A stretch of DNA of 64,000 nt from Cryptomeria japonica (Eukaryota > Streptophyta > Pinopsida > Cupressales > Cupressaceae). The notes under the pieces were generated by a model. It was not told where the DNA came from. It made no database searches and saw nothing but the letters and a program-made list of their open reading frames with translations. The translations under genes and the position numbers were made by a program. This document shows positions 11,151 through 21,841 of this stretch, one piece after another (position 1 is the first letter of the stretch; every line of letters begins with the position of its first letter). The DNA lies in contig NC_081408.1 of NCBI RefSeq assembly GCF_030272615.1, positions 305,903,450-305,967,449 of the forward strand. The letters are read 5' to 3'.

Positions 11151-11912
11151 ATGCTTGATCAAAATCAAAGGAACAGGGTAGTGACAGAGATGTTTAACAA
11201 ATGGCTGGACTTGATAATTCAACAAGGATCAGAATATATTATTAATCTGGTTAAGGTTTATAAGGATGCAAAAACCGTGAGTAAAGAGCTCGAGCTGGAG
11301 ACGGTCGCCTGGGAAAATGAAAGGATTAAGTGGGTAGCGGTTCTCGCACAAATGAATGATGTCCAAAAGTATGGAGTGATGAAGTTACTAGCTGAGAAAC
11401 CGGTGGAGAACCTAGATGATAATGTGCTATACGTGTCAAAGAAAAAAGTGGAATTATACAATTCAATCATCGGGCAGGGCCATGAAGAGTCCACCAAGCT
11501 ACTCAGAGGACTGACTGACTTGATTACCACTATACAGAAAGATCTTAAATATATTGATATCCAACTCATGAAGGAGGGAGCCAAGGTGATTGAGGAAGTT
11601 GCAGACATGACTAAAGTCTTTCAAGAAAGAGTCCATTCCATTCAGACCACAAAATCCTTGACTACTGATGACTTCTCAAAGGTAGCAAGGATTGAATCAA
11701 TGCTCATTGTCTGTTCGGATCACTTAGAGGTTCATAAAGCGAAGGTCACATAGGTGAATATGGACAAAGAAGTGTGGAAGCAGAGGATCATACACATTGG
11801 CCTGCCCTATTTCCAAGTTATCCTGAACTTTTCGGCAGCACACCTAGAATGGCGTGAATCCACAACAAAGCATGACAAGCCCATAACTTCCTCAGCTGTG
11901 ATGGATGTTTAG
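11151..11912 (+). pseudogene. LTR-embedded ORF, second part (E3 5' LTR), coiled-coil-like
   Basis: Starts with ATG directly after the TAG that ends the first part. It is open to a TAG at 11751-11753 (the 3' LTR has CAG there) and then to 11910-11912, a stop shared by both LTRs. About 250 codons, alpha-helical in character and rich in charged heptad-like stretches (KELELETVAWENERIKWV, MTKVFQERVHSIQTTKS). No family recognised. The two LTR copies lose the frame at different places, which argues that the ancestral element had an open frame here. Confidence 0.55.
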
Positions 11913-12720
11913 TTGTTCTAAAATGAAATGTCGGCCTTTCAGTGGCTATTAGTTTAGTTCTCTTTTATGTTATTTTAACTGTTTCTTTCACCGAAGTGAA
12001 AGTAAGTGTTATTTGTTAATCATGTAAAAACTATGGCCTGGTGGCTATTTAAGTTAAAAAGCTTGCCTTTGAATGGGTTCTGAAACTATGATTTTGGAAG
12101 CAATAGAAAAGTTTTGTGGGAATAATACAATGGTTGATTATTAATGGAATGTTGTGTTATCTTTGAATCTGTGCATTTTGAGATTCGTAATCTTTCTTAA
12201 GTTGTTATGTGGGCATGATATAATCTAGTAATCAGTCATCTTTGCATTTCTTCTCAGTTCATATTTATTATAAGTTGTTGGACGACTCACATGGAGTTGA
12301 TCTGCTTGATCCCCCCTGCCCTGTGAGGCATGAGAGAGTCTCGATCAAGCTATTAGTTTCTCTTGTTGAGTTCCCATTTTGTTTTGAATGTATGCAACAA
12401 ATATGTTATAAATCATAGTTTGTGAACTCCTCTTTAACATTCTTTCAAAAAAATTTAGGCATTTATTTATGTTGATGGATAAATGCTAAAGCCTTTTTAA
12501 TACTTTCTGGTTAAAAGTGTTAGCATATCAATTGTACAATTAATTCGTTGTTCAAATGATACAAGGATCTGCCCTCAAATGCAGAGGTTGAATTTTCATT
12601 AATTCTTCCAACTGTTGGTAAATTTGTTTCTTTCAAAAGGGAAACCGAGTCACATTTTTCTTTAAGGAGATCATAGTTAGAAGTTTAAGAAGGAGACAAA
12701 TCTGTTCACCAATAGATTTT

Positions 12721-12738
12721 TGGCGACTCTGTTGGGGA
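12721..12738 (+). other. Primer-binding site of E3
   Basis: TGGCGACTCTGTTGGGGA, six bases after the 5' LTR, starts with TGG as needed to pair with tRNA CCA ends. It resembles the tRNA-Arg type site reported for Ogre/Tat elements. Confidence 0.75.
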
Positions 12739-12922
12739 CTCAAATTATAAGACTTTTTGCCTAGTTGCAAGACTGGAGTCAAGGAGATATACTAGGTCCC
12801 AAAGAAGGGAAGGGGTTTTTGATTCTGTCTTTTAGGAGTTACAGAACCTAAATTTTCAACCCACTTTCTCACCTCAAAGAAGGGCAAGATGTAGGCCTCC
12901 TTCCCCATCACCATCACCACCT

Positions 12923-14097
12923 ATGTCCTCAGTTTGTCAAGCTCTGACCTTGCACGGTGTTGCTCTACCTAATATAATCAACCTGACTCCCCTCAATATC
13001 ATACTTCCAATGGCAACAAATAATCCTTGGGGGGCAACTGTAGGCCCATTGAACTTAGGTTTGAATCTTAACCCCTTACCAAAAGATTCTAGGGATCATT
13101 TGCTAAAATTTAGTGGTGATGGAAAGACCACCGTTGATGAACACCTGAATGCCTTTAATGTAGCCTATGGGATAATAGTGGTTCAACATGAGGATGTTGC
13201 TGTGAGGTTGTTTGTCCAGACACTAACCGAGGTAGCAACCAATTGATTTTATCACTTACCAAATAGTGTGATAACAACTTGGCAAGATCTAAAAATGATA
13301 TTTGAGGCAAGATTTAAAGTAGTAGAGATGAACAATCCCTCTTAGCTCAATTAGCCCAGTTAAAGAAGGAAATTCTTGAATCTATGAGGGACTTTGTAGA
13401 AAAAATTGATAAGATATTGCACAAGATTCCAGCTAATCAAAAGCCCTCAGATGACAATCTTAAGTGTTTCTTTATTAATTCTATGCCTTCCAAAATAGGT
13501 TTCCTGATCCACAGGCAAAGAGTTGCCGATTTAAATGCTGCTAAAACCCTTGCAGTTGAATTAGAAGATGATTTAATCATATCAGGTAAATGGAAAAGGG
13601 AAGTACAAACACCTAATACTCAACCTTCAACTTCTTCTTCTGATCCTGTCATCTAGTGGTTAATGAATGATGTGATTACCCTTAAAAGATAGTTTCCCAA
13701 AGCCAGTACCTCATACCCACCTCCCTACCAAGATATACCTAGAAGGAATGCGAACCAGTCTTTGGGATATGGGAATAAGACCATGCAATTACCCCCTGCG
13801 CAACAAAGATTAGCAATTGAAGCACCTCCTACTAAAGGGAATATGTGTGTATTTCACCTTACTGATGAACATGATGGTAGTTCCTGTCCTAAGATGGTAC
13901 GTTATGCACAATTGATGAATTTCAAAGATACCTCAAATGAGTAGGGTGAAGAAGAATCTTCGAAGCAACTTGGCAACTCTGAAATCCATTTTCTTGAGTA
14001 CGAGTCAAATTCGAAAAGAGGCGGTGATATTTTGGTTAGTTTAGAGGATCCTTCATGTGCTGTGCTCACAAGAAATCAACAAAATGTGAAACCCTAG
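12923..14097 (+). pseudogene. E3 gag
   Basis: MATNNPWGATVGPL, LLKFSGDGKTTVDEHLNAF and, further on, ITTWQDLKMIFEARF are typical of plant gypsy gag. A CVFH...H...CP stretch at 13847-13894 is a remnant zinc-knuckle-like motif. Broken by TGA (13244-13246), a frameshift near 13330 and TAG codons at 13654, 13690, 13942 and 14095. From 13384 the frame is the same as protease, plant-type RNase H and RT, so one gag-pol polyprotein is likely. The frame is open upstream of the first ATG at 12923, back to about 12840. Confidence 0.75.
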
Positions 14098-14841
14098 ATG
14101 TCTTCTTCATCATCTGTGATGGCCTTCAAAGGTAAAGGGATTGATTCAAAATTGCATAATAATGATAAAAAATTGCAAGAACCCTTATTTTTAAAGCCTG
14201 TTGAAAAAAAAAGTTCATTTGATATTATAGAATTTTGCAAATCTTCTCAAATTCAAATCACACCTACTGAGTACCTAAAGCTAAATCCTAAAGAACTAGA
14301 TAGACTTGTACAATTTGTGAAAGGAAATAATGCACAACAAACTAATGGAATGCAACAGTTAGTAAATGCCATATTGCCCTTGCATAACAATGAGTTGGTT
14401 CATCCCTCGGTTTGTGAAAAGATACCTGAAATAATTGCTCTTCAAATAGATGTTTCCGTACCCCTTCTTGAGTCTAAACCAGAGCCCTTTTATATATCAT
14501 TATTCATAAATGGTCATAGGTTGAATATTTGTATTATAGATTTAGGTACATCCGATAATATAATGCCCTCTGCTGTAGCCAAAGCATTAGGGTTATCCTT
14601 GACCAAAACCTTTGGCAGATGCTATTCTATGGATTCAAAACAAATTCCTCTGCTAGGCCTAATTAAGGATGCTCAAGTAGTTCTTGCCTCCCACCCGGAT
14701 AAAAGGATCAAGTTGACGATTCTGATAGCTGATATCCCAGCTAGTTATGACATGCTGTTAAGTCATACTTTCTGTAGGGACTTAGGTGGTGAAATCAAAA
14801 TGGATTGGTCCCAAGCCACAATTCCTATTGGGAAGCTGTGA
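14098..14841 (+). pseudogene. E3 aspartic protease
   Basis: FINGHRLNICIIDLGTSDNIMPSAVAKALGL contains the active-site region, here D-L-G where D-S/T-G or D-x-G is expected, followed by the N-x-MP motif common in plant gypsy proteases. YDMLLSHTFCRDLGGEI is the conserved tail. In frame with gag before and RNase H after, separated by a TGA at 14839-14841. Confidence 0.8.
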
Positions 14842-14910
14842 GTCATCCTGCAGCTTGAACCAAAATCCAAATTCACTGTTTTCCCATCTGATGACCCTAG
14901 GGCCCAGATT

Positions 14911-15603
14911 TTGTATCATGATTGTCAATTTGGGAACTACATGATTTTGTCTGATAGTGAGGTGGAGGGGGATTTATCTCAAAATGAGAGAAAAGAAAGC
15001 CTGTGGCTAATGGAGTTCGATGGTAGTTTTGCAGTGCCAGGTTCTCATACAGGGGTAGTGTTAATACCACCTTCCAACAACCCTATTCCTTTTTCCTTCA
15101 AGCTAGAGTTCAAAAATACCAACAATACGACTGAGTATGAGGCCTTGTTGTTAGGCTTAGCCGAAGCTAAGAGATTGGGAGTGAAGTTCCTACTAGGTAA
15201 AGGAGATGCTGCACTTATTGTAAAGCAGGTCAGGGGTTATTTAGTGTAGATTTTGATGGATTCTTCATTGAGGCAATACCTAGGGAATTGAACTCAAAAG
15301 CAGATTCATTAGCAGTCTCAACTTCATTGCTTGTCCCACATCCTGAATTTGTTGAAGAAATTTACAAGGTAGAGTTGGTGTATCGACCCAGTGTCCCACA
15401 CATCTTAGACTCATGGCAGGTATTTGACAGTGATAAATAAATAAATAATTTTATGCAAGGTTTATATATGTTTTCTGCCATGTATTTTGAAGGTTCTGAT
15501 GCAGAGTGCAAAGAATTTTCGCCAGAATGAGCCAAGGAGTTTCCTGATGGAATCATGCAGTTGAAAGGAAACAAGATTCCTAAAGGATTGGTTTCTTTGG
15601 AGT
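14911..15603 (+). pseudogene. E3 plant/archaeal-type RNase H, located before RT
   Basis: LWLMEFDGSFAVPGSHTGVV (first Asp), NNTTEYEALLLGLAEAKRLG (Glu) and GKGDAALIVKQV (second Asp) match the second RNase H of Tat elements. A frame change near 15246 leads to a tail with LNSKADSLA (a likely last catalytic Asp) and then YRPSVPHILDSWQVF, a linker; a second shift near 15605 returns to the RT frame. It sits between protease and RT instead of after RT-RNase H as in E2, which carries the same domain in the standard place. Coding frame 13384-15249 is uniform, so a local rearrangement artefact is unlikely. Confidence 0.75.
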
Positions 15604-16608
15604 TTGTTTGACCATAATGATGCCTACAAAAATAACAAAGATGACAAGTTCCGAGAGGCTCAGGATAGTGGAGGTTATGAAAAGGTCAACATTGGTACCG
15701 AGAATGAACCTAAATATATCAATCTCGGAAAGTGTTGTACACCAGCAGAAAAGGAGAGGTTTATTAGCCTCCAAGTGGAGTTCAAGGACGTGTTTGCCTG
15801 GTGTTATGATGATCTTAAGAATTTCAGAGAAGGAAAATTTCAGCACTAGATTCATTTGAAGCCCGAAGCAAGCCCTTTCCAGCAAAAGCTTAGAAACTTC
15901 AATCCAAAAGTGGCACAGGCTATATTCCAGGAAGTGGATAAGATGTTAAAAGCCAGGATTATATATCCTATCCATCATTCTACATGGATAGAAATTATAG
16001 TACCTGTCAAAAAGAAAAACGGGGAAATAAGGATTTGCATAGACTTCAAAAATCTTAAACAAGCCAGCTTAAAAGACAATTATCCCTTTCCGACCATGGA
16101 CCACATTCTGCAAACTGTCTCAGGGTTGGAGATGATGTCCATGCTTGATGGATTTTTGGGATATAATCAGATCAGCATTTAGGAAGTTGATCAACATAAA
16201 ACTGCCTTTATTACTCCTTGGGGTACATTTGCATATAACCAGATGCCCTTCGGTTTGAGTAATGCAGGAGCAACATTTCAGCGGGCTATGGACTTGTCTT
16301 TTGGCCACTTAAAGGATAAGATCATTGTTGTATATCTGGGTGATTTGACAGTGCTCTCAAAAAGAAGAAAGCATCACCTTCGGGACCTGAGGCAAGTGTT
16401 GCAGAGGTGTCACGAGCATGGGGTATCCTTGAACCCCAAGAAATCAGTGTTTGGAGTCACAGAGGGTAAGTTGCTCGGTCATATTGTTTCTAAAGAAGGG
16501 GTGAAAATAGATCTTGAAAGGGTAAGAGCAATTCAACAACTAACTCTGCCATCAAGTAGGAATGTCGTTAGATCCTTCTTCGGGCAGGTTTATCCTAGAC
16601 TTTGCTGA
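15604..16608 (+). pseudogene. E3 reverse transcriptase
   Basis: VKKKNGEIRICIDFKNLKQA, MSMLDGFLGYNQI, TAFITPWGTFAYNQMPFGL and NAGATFQRAMD are RT fingers and palm. The catalytic box reads YLGD at 16333-16344 instead of YxDD, so the enzyme would be dead. Stops at 15847-15849 and 16180-16182. The thumb follows to FGVTEGKLLGHIVSKEG; a frameshift at about 16560-16600 moves to the RNase H frame. Confidence 0.85.
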
Positions 16609-17100
16609 AACTACCAGATATATTGTGAATTTGATGAGTGAGAAACAATCTTTCAAATGTAGCAAGGAAGGGAAGAAAGCATTTGCCTCAATAAAAGATG
16701 CTATTGGTCAAGCACCTGTCTTGGTTAATCCTGATTTCAATAAAGATTTTGTCATCTACTGCTATGCCTCAGAGCACACTATTTCAAGGATTTTGTTACA
16801 GAAGAATGATGATAATGATGAGATCCCTATATCATTCATGAGCGTACCTTTGAAAAAGCATGAATTTAAATATTCAACAATGGAAAAGCAAGCATATGCG
16901 GCCCCAAAGGTGATGAAACAATTCAAGTATTATATTCTCCATTCTCACGTTGTAGTTTATGTGCCTCATTCGGCAGTCAAGAGCATTCTAATGCAACAAG
17001 ACATAGGGATGAATGAAAGAGCTTCTTGGGTATCAAAAATTCAGGAATTCGATTTAGACATTAGACCCACAAAATTGGTAAGGGGGAAAGGTTTGTGCAA
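16562..17100 (+). pseudogene. E3 RNase H of RT
   Basis: FKCSKEGKKAFASIKDAI, then FVIYCYASEHTISRILLQ, where the usual DAS Asp is Tyr, then KYSTMEKQAYAAPKVM and LKKHEFKYST. Together with the plant-type domain upstream this element carries two RNase H modules. Open frame continues into integrase. Confidence 0.8.
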
Positions 17101-18430
17101 GCTGATTGCTGAAAGTAAGGAGGAAGTGACAGAGGAATTGCCTTTAGTTCTATTTGTTGCTCTACAAGATCCATGGTTTGTAGATGTAGCATATTACTTG
17201 ACATATGGAGATTGCCCAGAACACCTTTTTGCGAAGGATAAGAGGAACCTGAGACTGAAAGCTACTAAGTATGCCATGTTTAATGATGTACTATATAAAA
17301 GGGGATTAGATGGAACCTTCTTAAGATGTGTCGATAAATTGGTCCAGGAGTCTCTTTTGAAAATATTCCACGACGAAGCCTGTGGGGGTCATTTCTCTTC
17401 AACAATAATTGCCTACAAGATATTGAGGAACTGCTATTATTGGCCAGGAATGTTCAGGGACACATATGCATGGGTGACCAGGTGTGAAAAATGTAAGTTG
17501 TTCACTGGTAAACCTCAGCTCGTAGCATTACCACTTCGACCCATGGTTGTGGATGAACCTTTCAAGCAGTGGGGTCTGGATTTTATTGGTCCCTTGACAC
17601 CAACCTCTAGTGCCGATCACACTCATATTTCAACAGCCATAGACTATTTTACTAAATGGGTTGAGGCCATTCTAGTACAAAAGACAACCTCGGAGATTGT
17701 TTGTAATTTTCTGAAGGAGAACATCTTAGTTCGATTTGGAGTCCCATTAAAAATTGTAGCAGACAACGCTACCAATTTCTCCTCTGCTGAAATTTCTTTG
17801 TTTTTCTATGATCATGGAATCTCTCTTGCTCACTCATCTGATTATTATCCTTAGGGAAATGGCCAGGATGAATCCAGTAACAAAAACCTCATTAATATCA
17901 TGAAAAGATTAGTGAGTGAGAATTTTAAGAATTGGCATAAGAAACTGTATGAAGCTCTTTGGGCCAACCATACATTGCCAAAGAGGGCAATTGGGATGTC
18001 TTCGTTTGAACTGGTCTATGGTGTTGGTGCTCAGGTAGCACTTCCTTTAGAGTTGGCAGCCACCAAACTACAAACAATTATTGAGGATGTTTACTTCCAG
18101 AGTTCTTTAGAAAAGCGAATCATGCACCTGACAAAGATTGATGAAGAAAGGGATAAATTGGTGGATCGTATAACAGAACATCAAATGAGGGTAAAAAGAT
18201 TATTTGACAAGCGAGAAAGGCCTCAAAAGTTCATGCTAGGTGATCAGGTACTGCTCTGGGACAGAAGAAGAGAGCCCAAGGGAGCACATGCTAAGTTTGA
18301 GTCGCTCTGGAAGGAACCATTCCTGATTCATGTGGTAAAAGGACCAAATTGTTTTAAACTTTCATATCTAGATGGTACCGTTCTTCCTTTGGCCTACAAT
18401 GGTCAAGATTTGAAATTATATCAACTGTAA
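17101..18430 (+). pseudogene. E3 integrase
   Basis: N-terminal HHCC zinc motif in HDEACGGHFSST...RCEKCKLF; core Asp in WGLDFIGPL, second Asp in IVADNATNF, catalytic Glu shortly after a TAG at 17852-17854 (usually Pro-Gln/His-Gly-Asn-Gly-Gln). The C-terminal part includes KRLFDKRERPQKFMLGDQVLLWDRRREPKG and FKLSYLDG, an SH3-like DNA-binding end. One stop only, so it is the best kept domain. Confidence 0.85.
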
Positions 18431-18595
18431 ATGAGAGTCCCTCGTAGTTTTGTACATAGTGTTTAGTTATTTTGCGTATGTGTGGCTTTTCGGTTTAGTA
18501 TGTTTGTGTCTTTGAATAAAGTTTGGCATGTGAAATCAAAGATTCTGGAGTTCATTTCTAGTTCCTTCATAGTTCTAGTCCCCAATCAGAGCTGA
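18431..18595 (+). other. E3 3' untranslated region
   Basis: Short segment between the integrase stop and the 3' LTR. I see no clear polypurine tract directly before TGTTAG; the site may have decayed. Confidence 0.5.
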
Positions 18596-18684
18596 TGTTA
18601 GGCCACCCATAATTTTTTCCTTTTTAATATTCCAATTCGCAGGTTGCCTTTTGAGCCTTTACTTTCATCAGGTCATTTGTTCTC

Positions 18685-19135
18685 CTCGTACTTGAACCGT
18701 TGAACCCTTTTGTTAAAAGGTTCATATGGTTCAAGGTTCAAAGCATGATTTAAAAAGAAAGTTGTTTCTGTCTTTGTCATCGTGTGAACAAGTGCGTTTT
18801 TGTTTTGTTTTGGTCATTGAATTTTTGAACCCGTTGAACCAAATTTCAAGAGGTTCAAGGTTCAAGGTTCGAAATGCCTTTTAGTGAGTCATGGAAATGT
18901 ATTATTATATGACGAGTGTGAGCCTTTTTACGTTGAGTTGATATGCAGTCTTGAACCTTGAACCAAATTTCAAGCGATTCAAAAAGTTCAAGGTTCACTT
19001 TAAATAGTCCTTTTCTTTTGCCACTCATTCCTGGTGTTGTTTATGTGCCACTCATTACTGTTACATTTCTTAAGTGAACTTGAACCATTGAACCTTTTGT
19101 TCATGTGGTTCAAGGTTCATAGGTTCATTTCAAAA
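18685..19135. repeat. GGTTCAA / TTGAACC cluster in the E3 3' LTR
   Basis: Copy of the inverted-motif cluster of the 5' LTR, with a few substitutions. Confidence 0.75.
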
Positions 19136-19632
19136 CTAACCCGAAAGCTTTTTGGTGGAAATAAAAGCAGCGTGACAAAAAGGAATATTCCCTTATTCGG
19201 CTTTTTAAAATTCTAAATGTGGAAAGTAATCATGCAAACATCAAATTGCATGTACGGAAGTGATGGATAATTAAGAAGGTGTTAGGTTTGTCATTTCACC
19301 GCTAATTTGCATGCTTGGGTAAATCATGATGAAGTGTGTGTGGTCCTATAGATATTTACCCGTCTGATTAAAAGAAGAATGTATGAGTTTATTTCCATAT
19401 TAAGGAGGGTCGCAGTTGCCATACTTCAATAAATTGGAGGCGCCGAAGGTAAATCCAACTCTGTTCTCCGAAAGAATTTCCAGTTTTCATGGTGTTATCG
19501 GGTGTCTCAAAGCCCGCTGTAGAGAAAATACCGCCAAGAAGGTCAGGAAGGTCGCCATCCGGTCTTACAGCTGCCCGAGTAACTCGATCAAGAAGCAAAA
19601 AAAAGGGTAGGGAGCCTATCCTGCAATAGGTC

Positions 19633-20274
19633 GTGGTGGACTTAGACCCCAATGAAGAGCCTGAACAAATAATGAACTCACAGGATCAAAGCGAGCTCGG
19701 GATACAAGAAATGGATACAAATGAAGAAGTGGAAATTCAACAGGATCCCATGAATACCCTGGCAATCATTACCTCCTCAGATGCACAGATCACCCCGCCA
19801 GCTAAAGAACCTACCAATGCACCAAGATGGCTAGAAGTTGCCATTGGAAAGAAGAGGAGTGTGGTGCCGGTCACCATTCCACTGGAGGACATGGTCAGTA
19901 AATGCTTGGGAAAAGCATTAAAGCCCAAAAAGCTTAAAACTAAAGCAATGCTTGATGTGGATGACACAACAGGACATTGGATAGCTGAAGTGGCCAAGCC
20001 CATTCCTGGGAGGGACGCAGATAAGGCCACAGAGCAAGATTGTACTATGGAGAAAATAGATTTGGGGGTTGCATCAAGGGCCGTGGATGTAAAACATCTA
20101 GAATACTCTATAAAGAGGATAATCTCAAGGACTTGGAAAGATGAAAACGACAAGAGAGAAATGAAGGAAATGGTCATACAGATGGAAAAATACATCAACG
20201 CTATTCACAACCTAGATCCTCAACCATTGTCGCAGATACCTGTGTCATTTGACCCTAAGTCTCTAGAAAACTAG
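19633..20274 (+). pseudogene. LTR-embedded ORF, first part (E3 3' LTR)
   Basis: Same frame as 10509-11150 of the 5' LTR. The ATG is GTG here, but the frame is open through to TAG at 20272-20274, including the position of the 5' copy's TAA. Most differences between the copies change amino acids, as expected for drift after insertion. Confidence 0.55.
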
Positions 20275-20277
20275 AAG

Positions 20278-21039
20278 ATGCTTGATCAAGTCCAAAGGAA
20301 CAGGGTAGTGACAGAGATGTTTAACAAATGACTGGACTTGATAATTCAACAAGGATCAAAATATATTATTAATCTAGTTAAGGTTTATAAGGATGCAAAA
20401 ACCGTGAGTAAAGAGCTCGAGCTGGCGATGGTTGTCTGGGAAAAGGAAAGGATTAAGTGGGTAGCGGTTCTCGCACAAATGAATGATGTCCAAAAGTATG
20501 GAGTGATGAAGTTCCTAGGTGAGAAACCAGTGGAGAACCTAGATGATAATGTGCTATACGTGTCAAAGAAAAATGTGGAATTATGCAATTCAATCATCAA
20601 GCAGGGCCATGAAGAGTCCACCAAGTTGCTCAGAGAACTGACTGACTTGATTGCCACTATACAGAAAGATCTTAAATGTATTGATATCCAACTCATGAAG
20701 GAGGGAGCCAAGGTGATTGAGGAAGTTGCAGACATGACTAAAGTCTTTCAAGAAAGAGTCCATTCCATTCAAACCACAAAATCCTTGACTATTGATGACT
20801 TCTCAAAGGTAGCAAGGATTGAATCAATGCTCATTGTCTATTCGGATAACTTAGAGGTTCATAAAGCGAAGGTCACGCAGGTGAATATGGACAAATAAGT
20901 GTGGAAGCAAAGGATCATACACATTGGCCTGCCCTATTTCCAAGTCATTTTGAACTTTTCGGTCGCACACCTAGAATGGCGTGGATGAACGACAAAGCAT
21001 GACAAGCCCGTAACTTCCTTAGTTGCGGTGGATGTTTAG
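20278..21039 (+). pseudogene. LTR-embedded ORF, second part (E3 3' LTR)
   Basis: Begins with an ATG one codon after the shared TAG; interrupted by TGA (about 20329-20331, Trp in the other copy) and TAA (about 20896-20898, Glu in the other copy), and ends at the shared TAG 21037-21039. Stops at different places from the 5' copy. Confidence 0.55.
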
Positions 21040-21841
21040 TTGTTCTAAAATGAAATGTCAGCCTTTCAGTGGCTATTAGTTTAGTTCTCTTTTATGTTAT
21101 TTTAACAGTTTCTTTCACCGAAGTGAAAGTAAGTGTTATTTGTTAATCATGTAAAAACTATGGCCTAGTGGCTATTTAAGTTAAAAAGCTTGCCTTTGAA
21201 TGGGTTCTGAAACTATGATTTTGGAAGCAATAGAAAAGTTTTGTGGGAATAATACAATGGCTGATTATTAATGAAATGTTGTGTTATCTTTGAATCTGTG
21301 CATTTTGAGTCGTAATCTTTCTTAAGTTGTTATGTGGGCATGATATAATTTGGTAATTAGTTATCTTTTCATTTCTTCTTATTTCATATTTATTATAAGT
21401 TGTTGGACGACTCACATGGAGTTGATCTTCTTGATCCCCCCTGCCCTGTGAGGCATGAGAGAGTCTCGATCGAGCTATTAGTTTCTCTTGCTGAGTCCCC
21501 TTTTTGTTTTGAATTTATGCATCAAATATGTTATAAATCAGAGTCTGTGTACTCCCCTTTAGCATTCTTTCAGAAACATTTAGGCATTTATTTGTGTTGA
21601 TGGATACATGCTAAAGCCTTTTTAATACTTTCTGGTTAAAAGTGTTAGCATATAAATTATACAATTAATTCGTTGCAAATCATACGAGGAGGTACCCTCA
21701 AATGCAGAGGTTGAATTTTCATTAATTCTTCCAACCGTTGGTAAATTTGTTTCTTTCAAAAGGGAAAAATTGAGTCACATTTTGCTTTAAGGAGATCATA
21801 GTTAGAAGTTTAAGGAGACAAATCTATTCACCAACATATCA

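Larger units (their letters stand above)
9476..12714 (+). mobile_element. 5' LTR of E3 (3239 bp)
   Basis: Matches 18596-21836 over its whole length with scattered substitutions and small indels. Contents in order: GGTTCAA-rich inverted motif cluster, two consecutive long open reading frames (10509-11150 and 11151-11912), then AT-rich sequence to the end. Unusually long for an LTR. Confidence 0.9.
9476..21836 (+). mobile_element. E3: complete 12.4-kb Ty3/gypsy element with ORF-bearing LTRs
   Basis: Two long direct repeats (9476-12714 and 18596-21836, both starting TGTTAG and ending CCAATA or CCAACA) bound gag-pol on the plus strand. Target duplications are tatcg (9471-9475) and tatca (21837-21841), differing at one base. 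A primer-binding site lies six bases after the 5' LTR. The order inside is gag, protease, plant-type RNase H, RT, RNase H, integrase. Many in-frame stops and one frameshift near 16580 make it non-autonomous now. The two LTRs differ by scattered substitutions, so the insertion is not recent. Confidence 0.9.
18596..21836 (+). mobile_element. 3' LTR of E3 (3241 bp)
   Basis: Second copy of the long terminal repeat, ending CCAACA before the target duplication tatca. Same internal layout as the 5' copy. Confidence 0.9.

Noticed and set aside
10613-11608. Minus-strand frames inside the E3 LTR
   Set aside because: They mirror the plus-strand LTR frames and have no features of their own; the same shadows occur in the 3' LTR.
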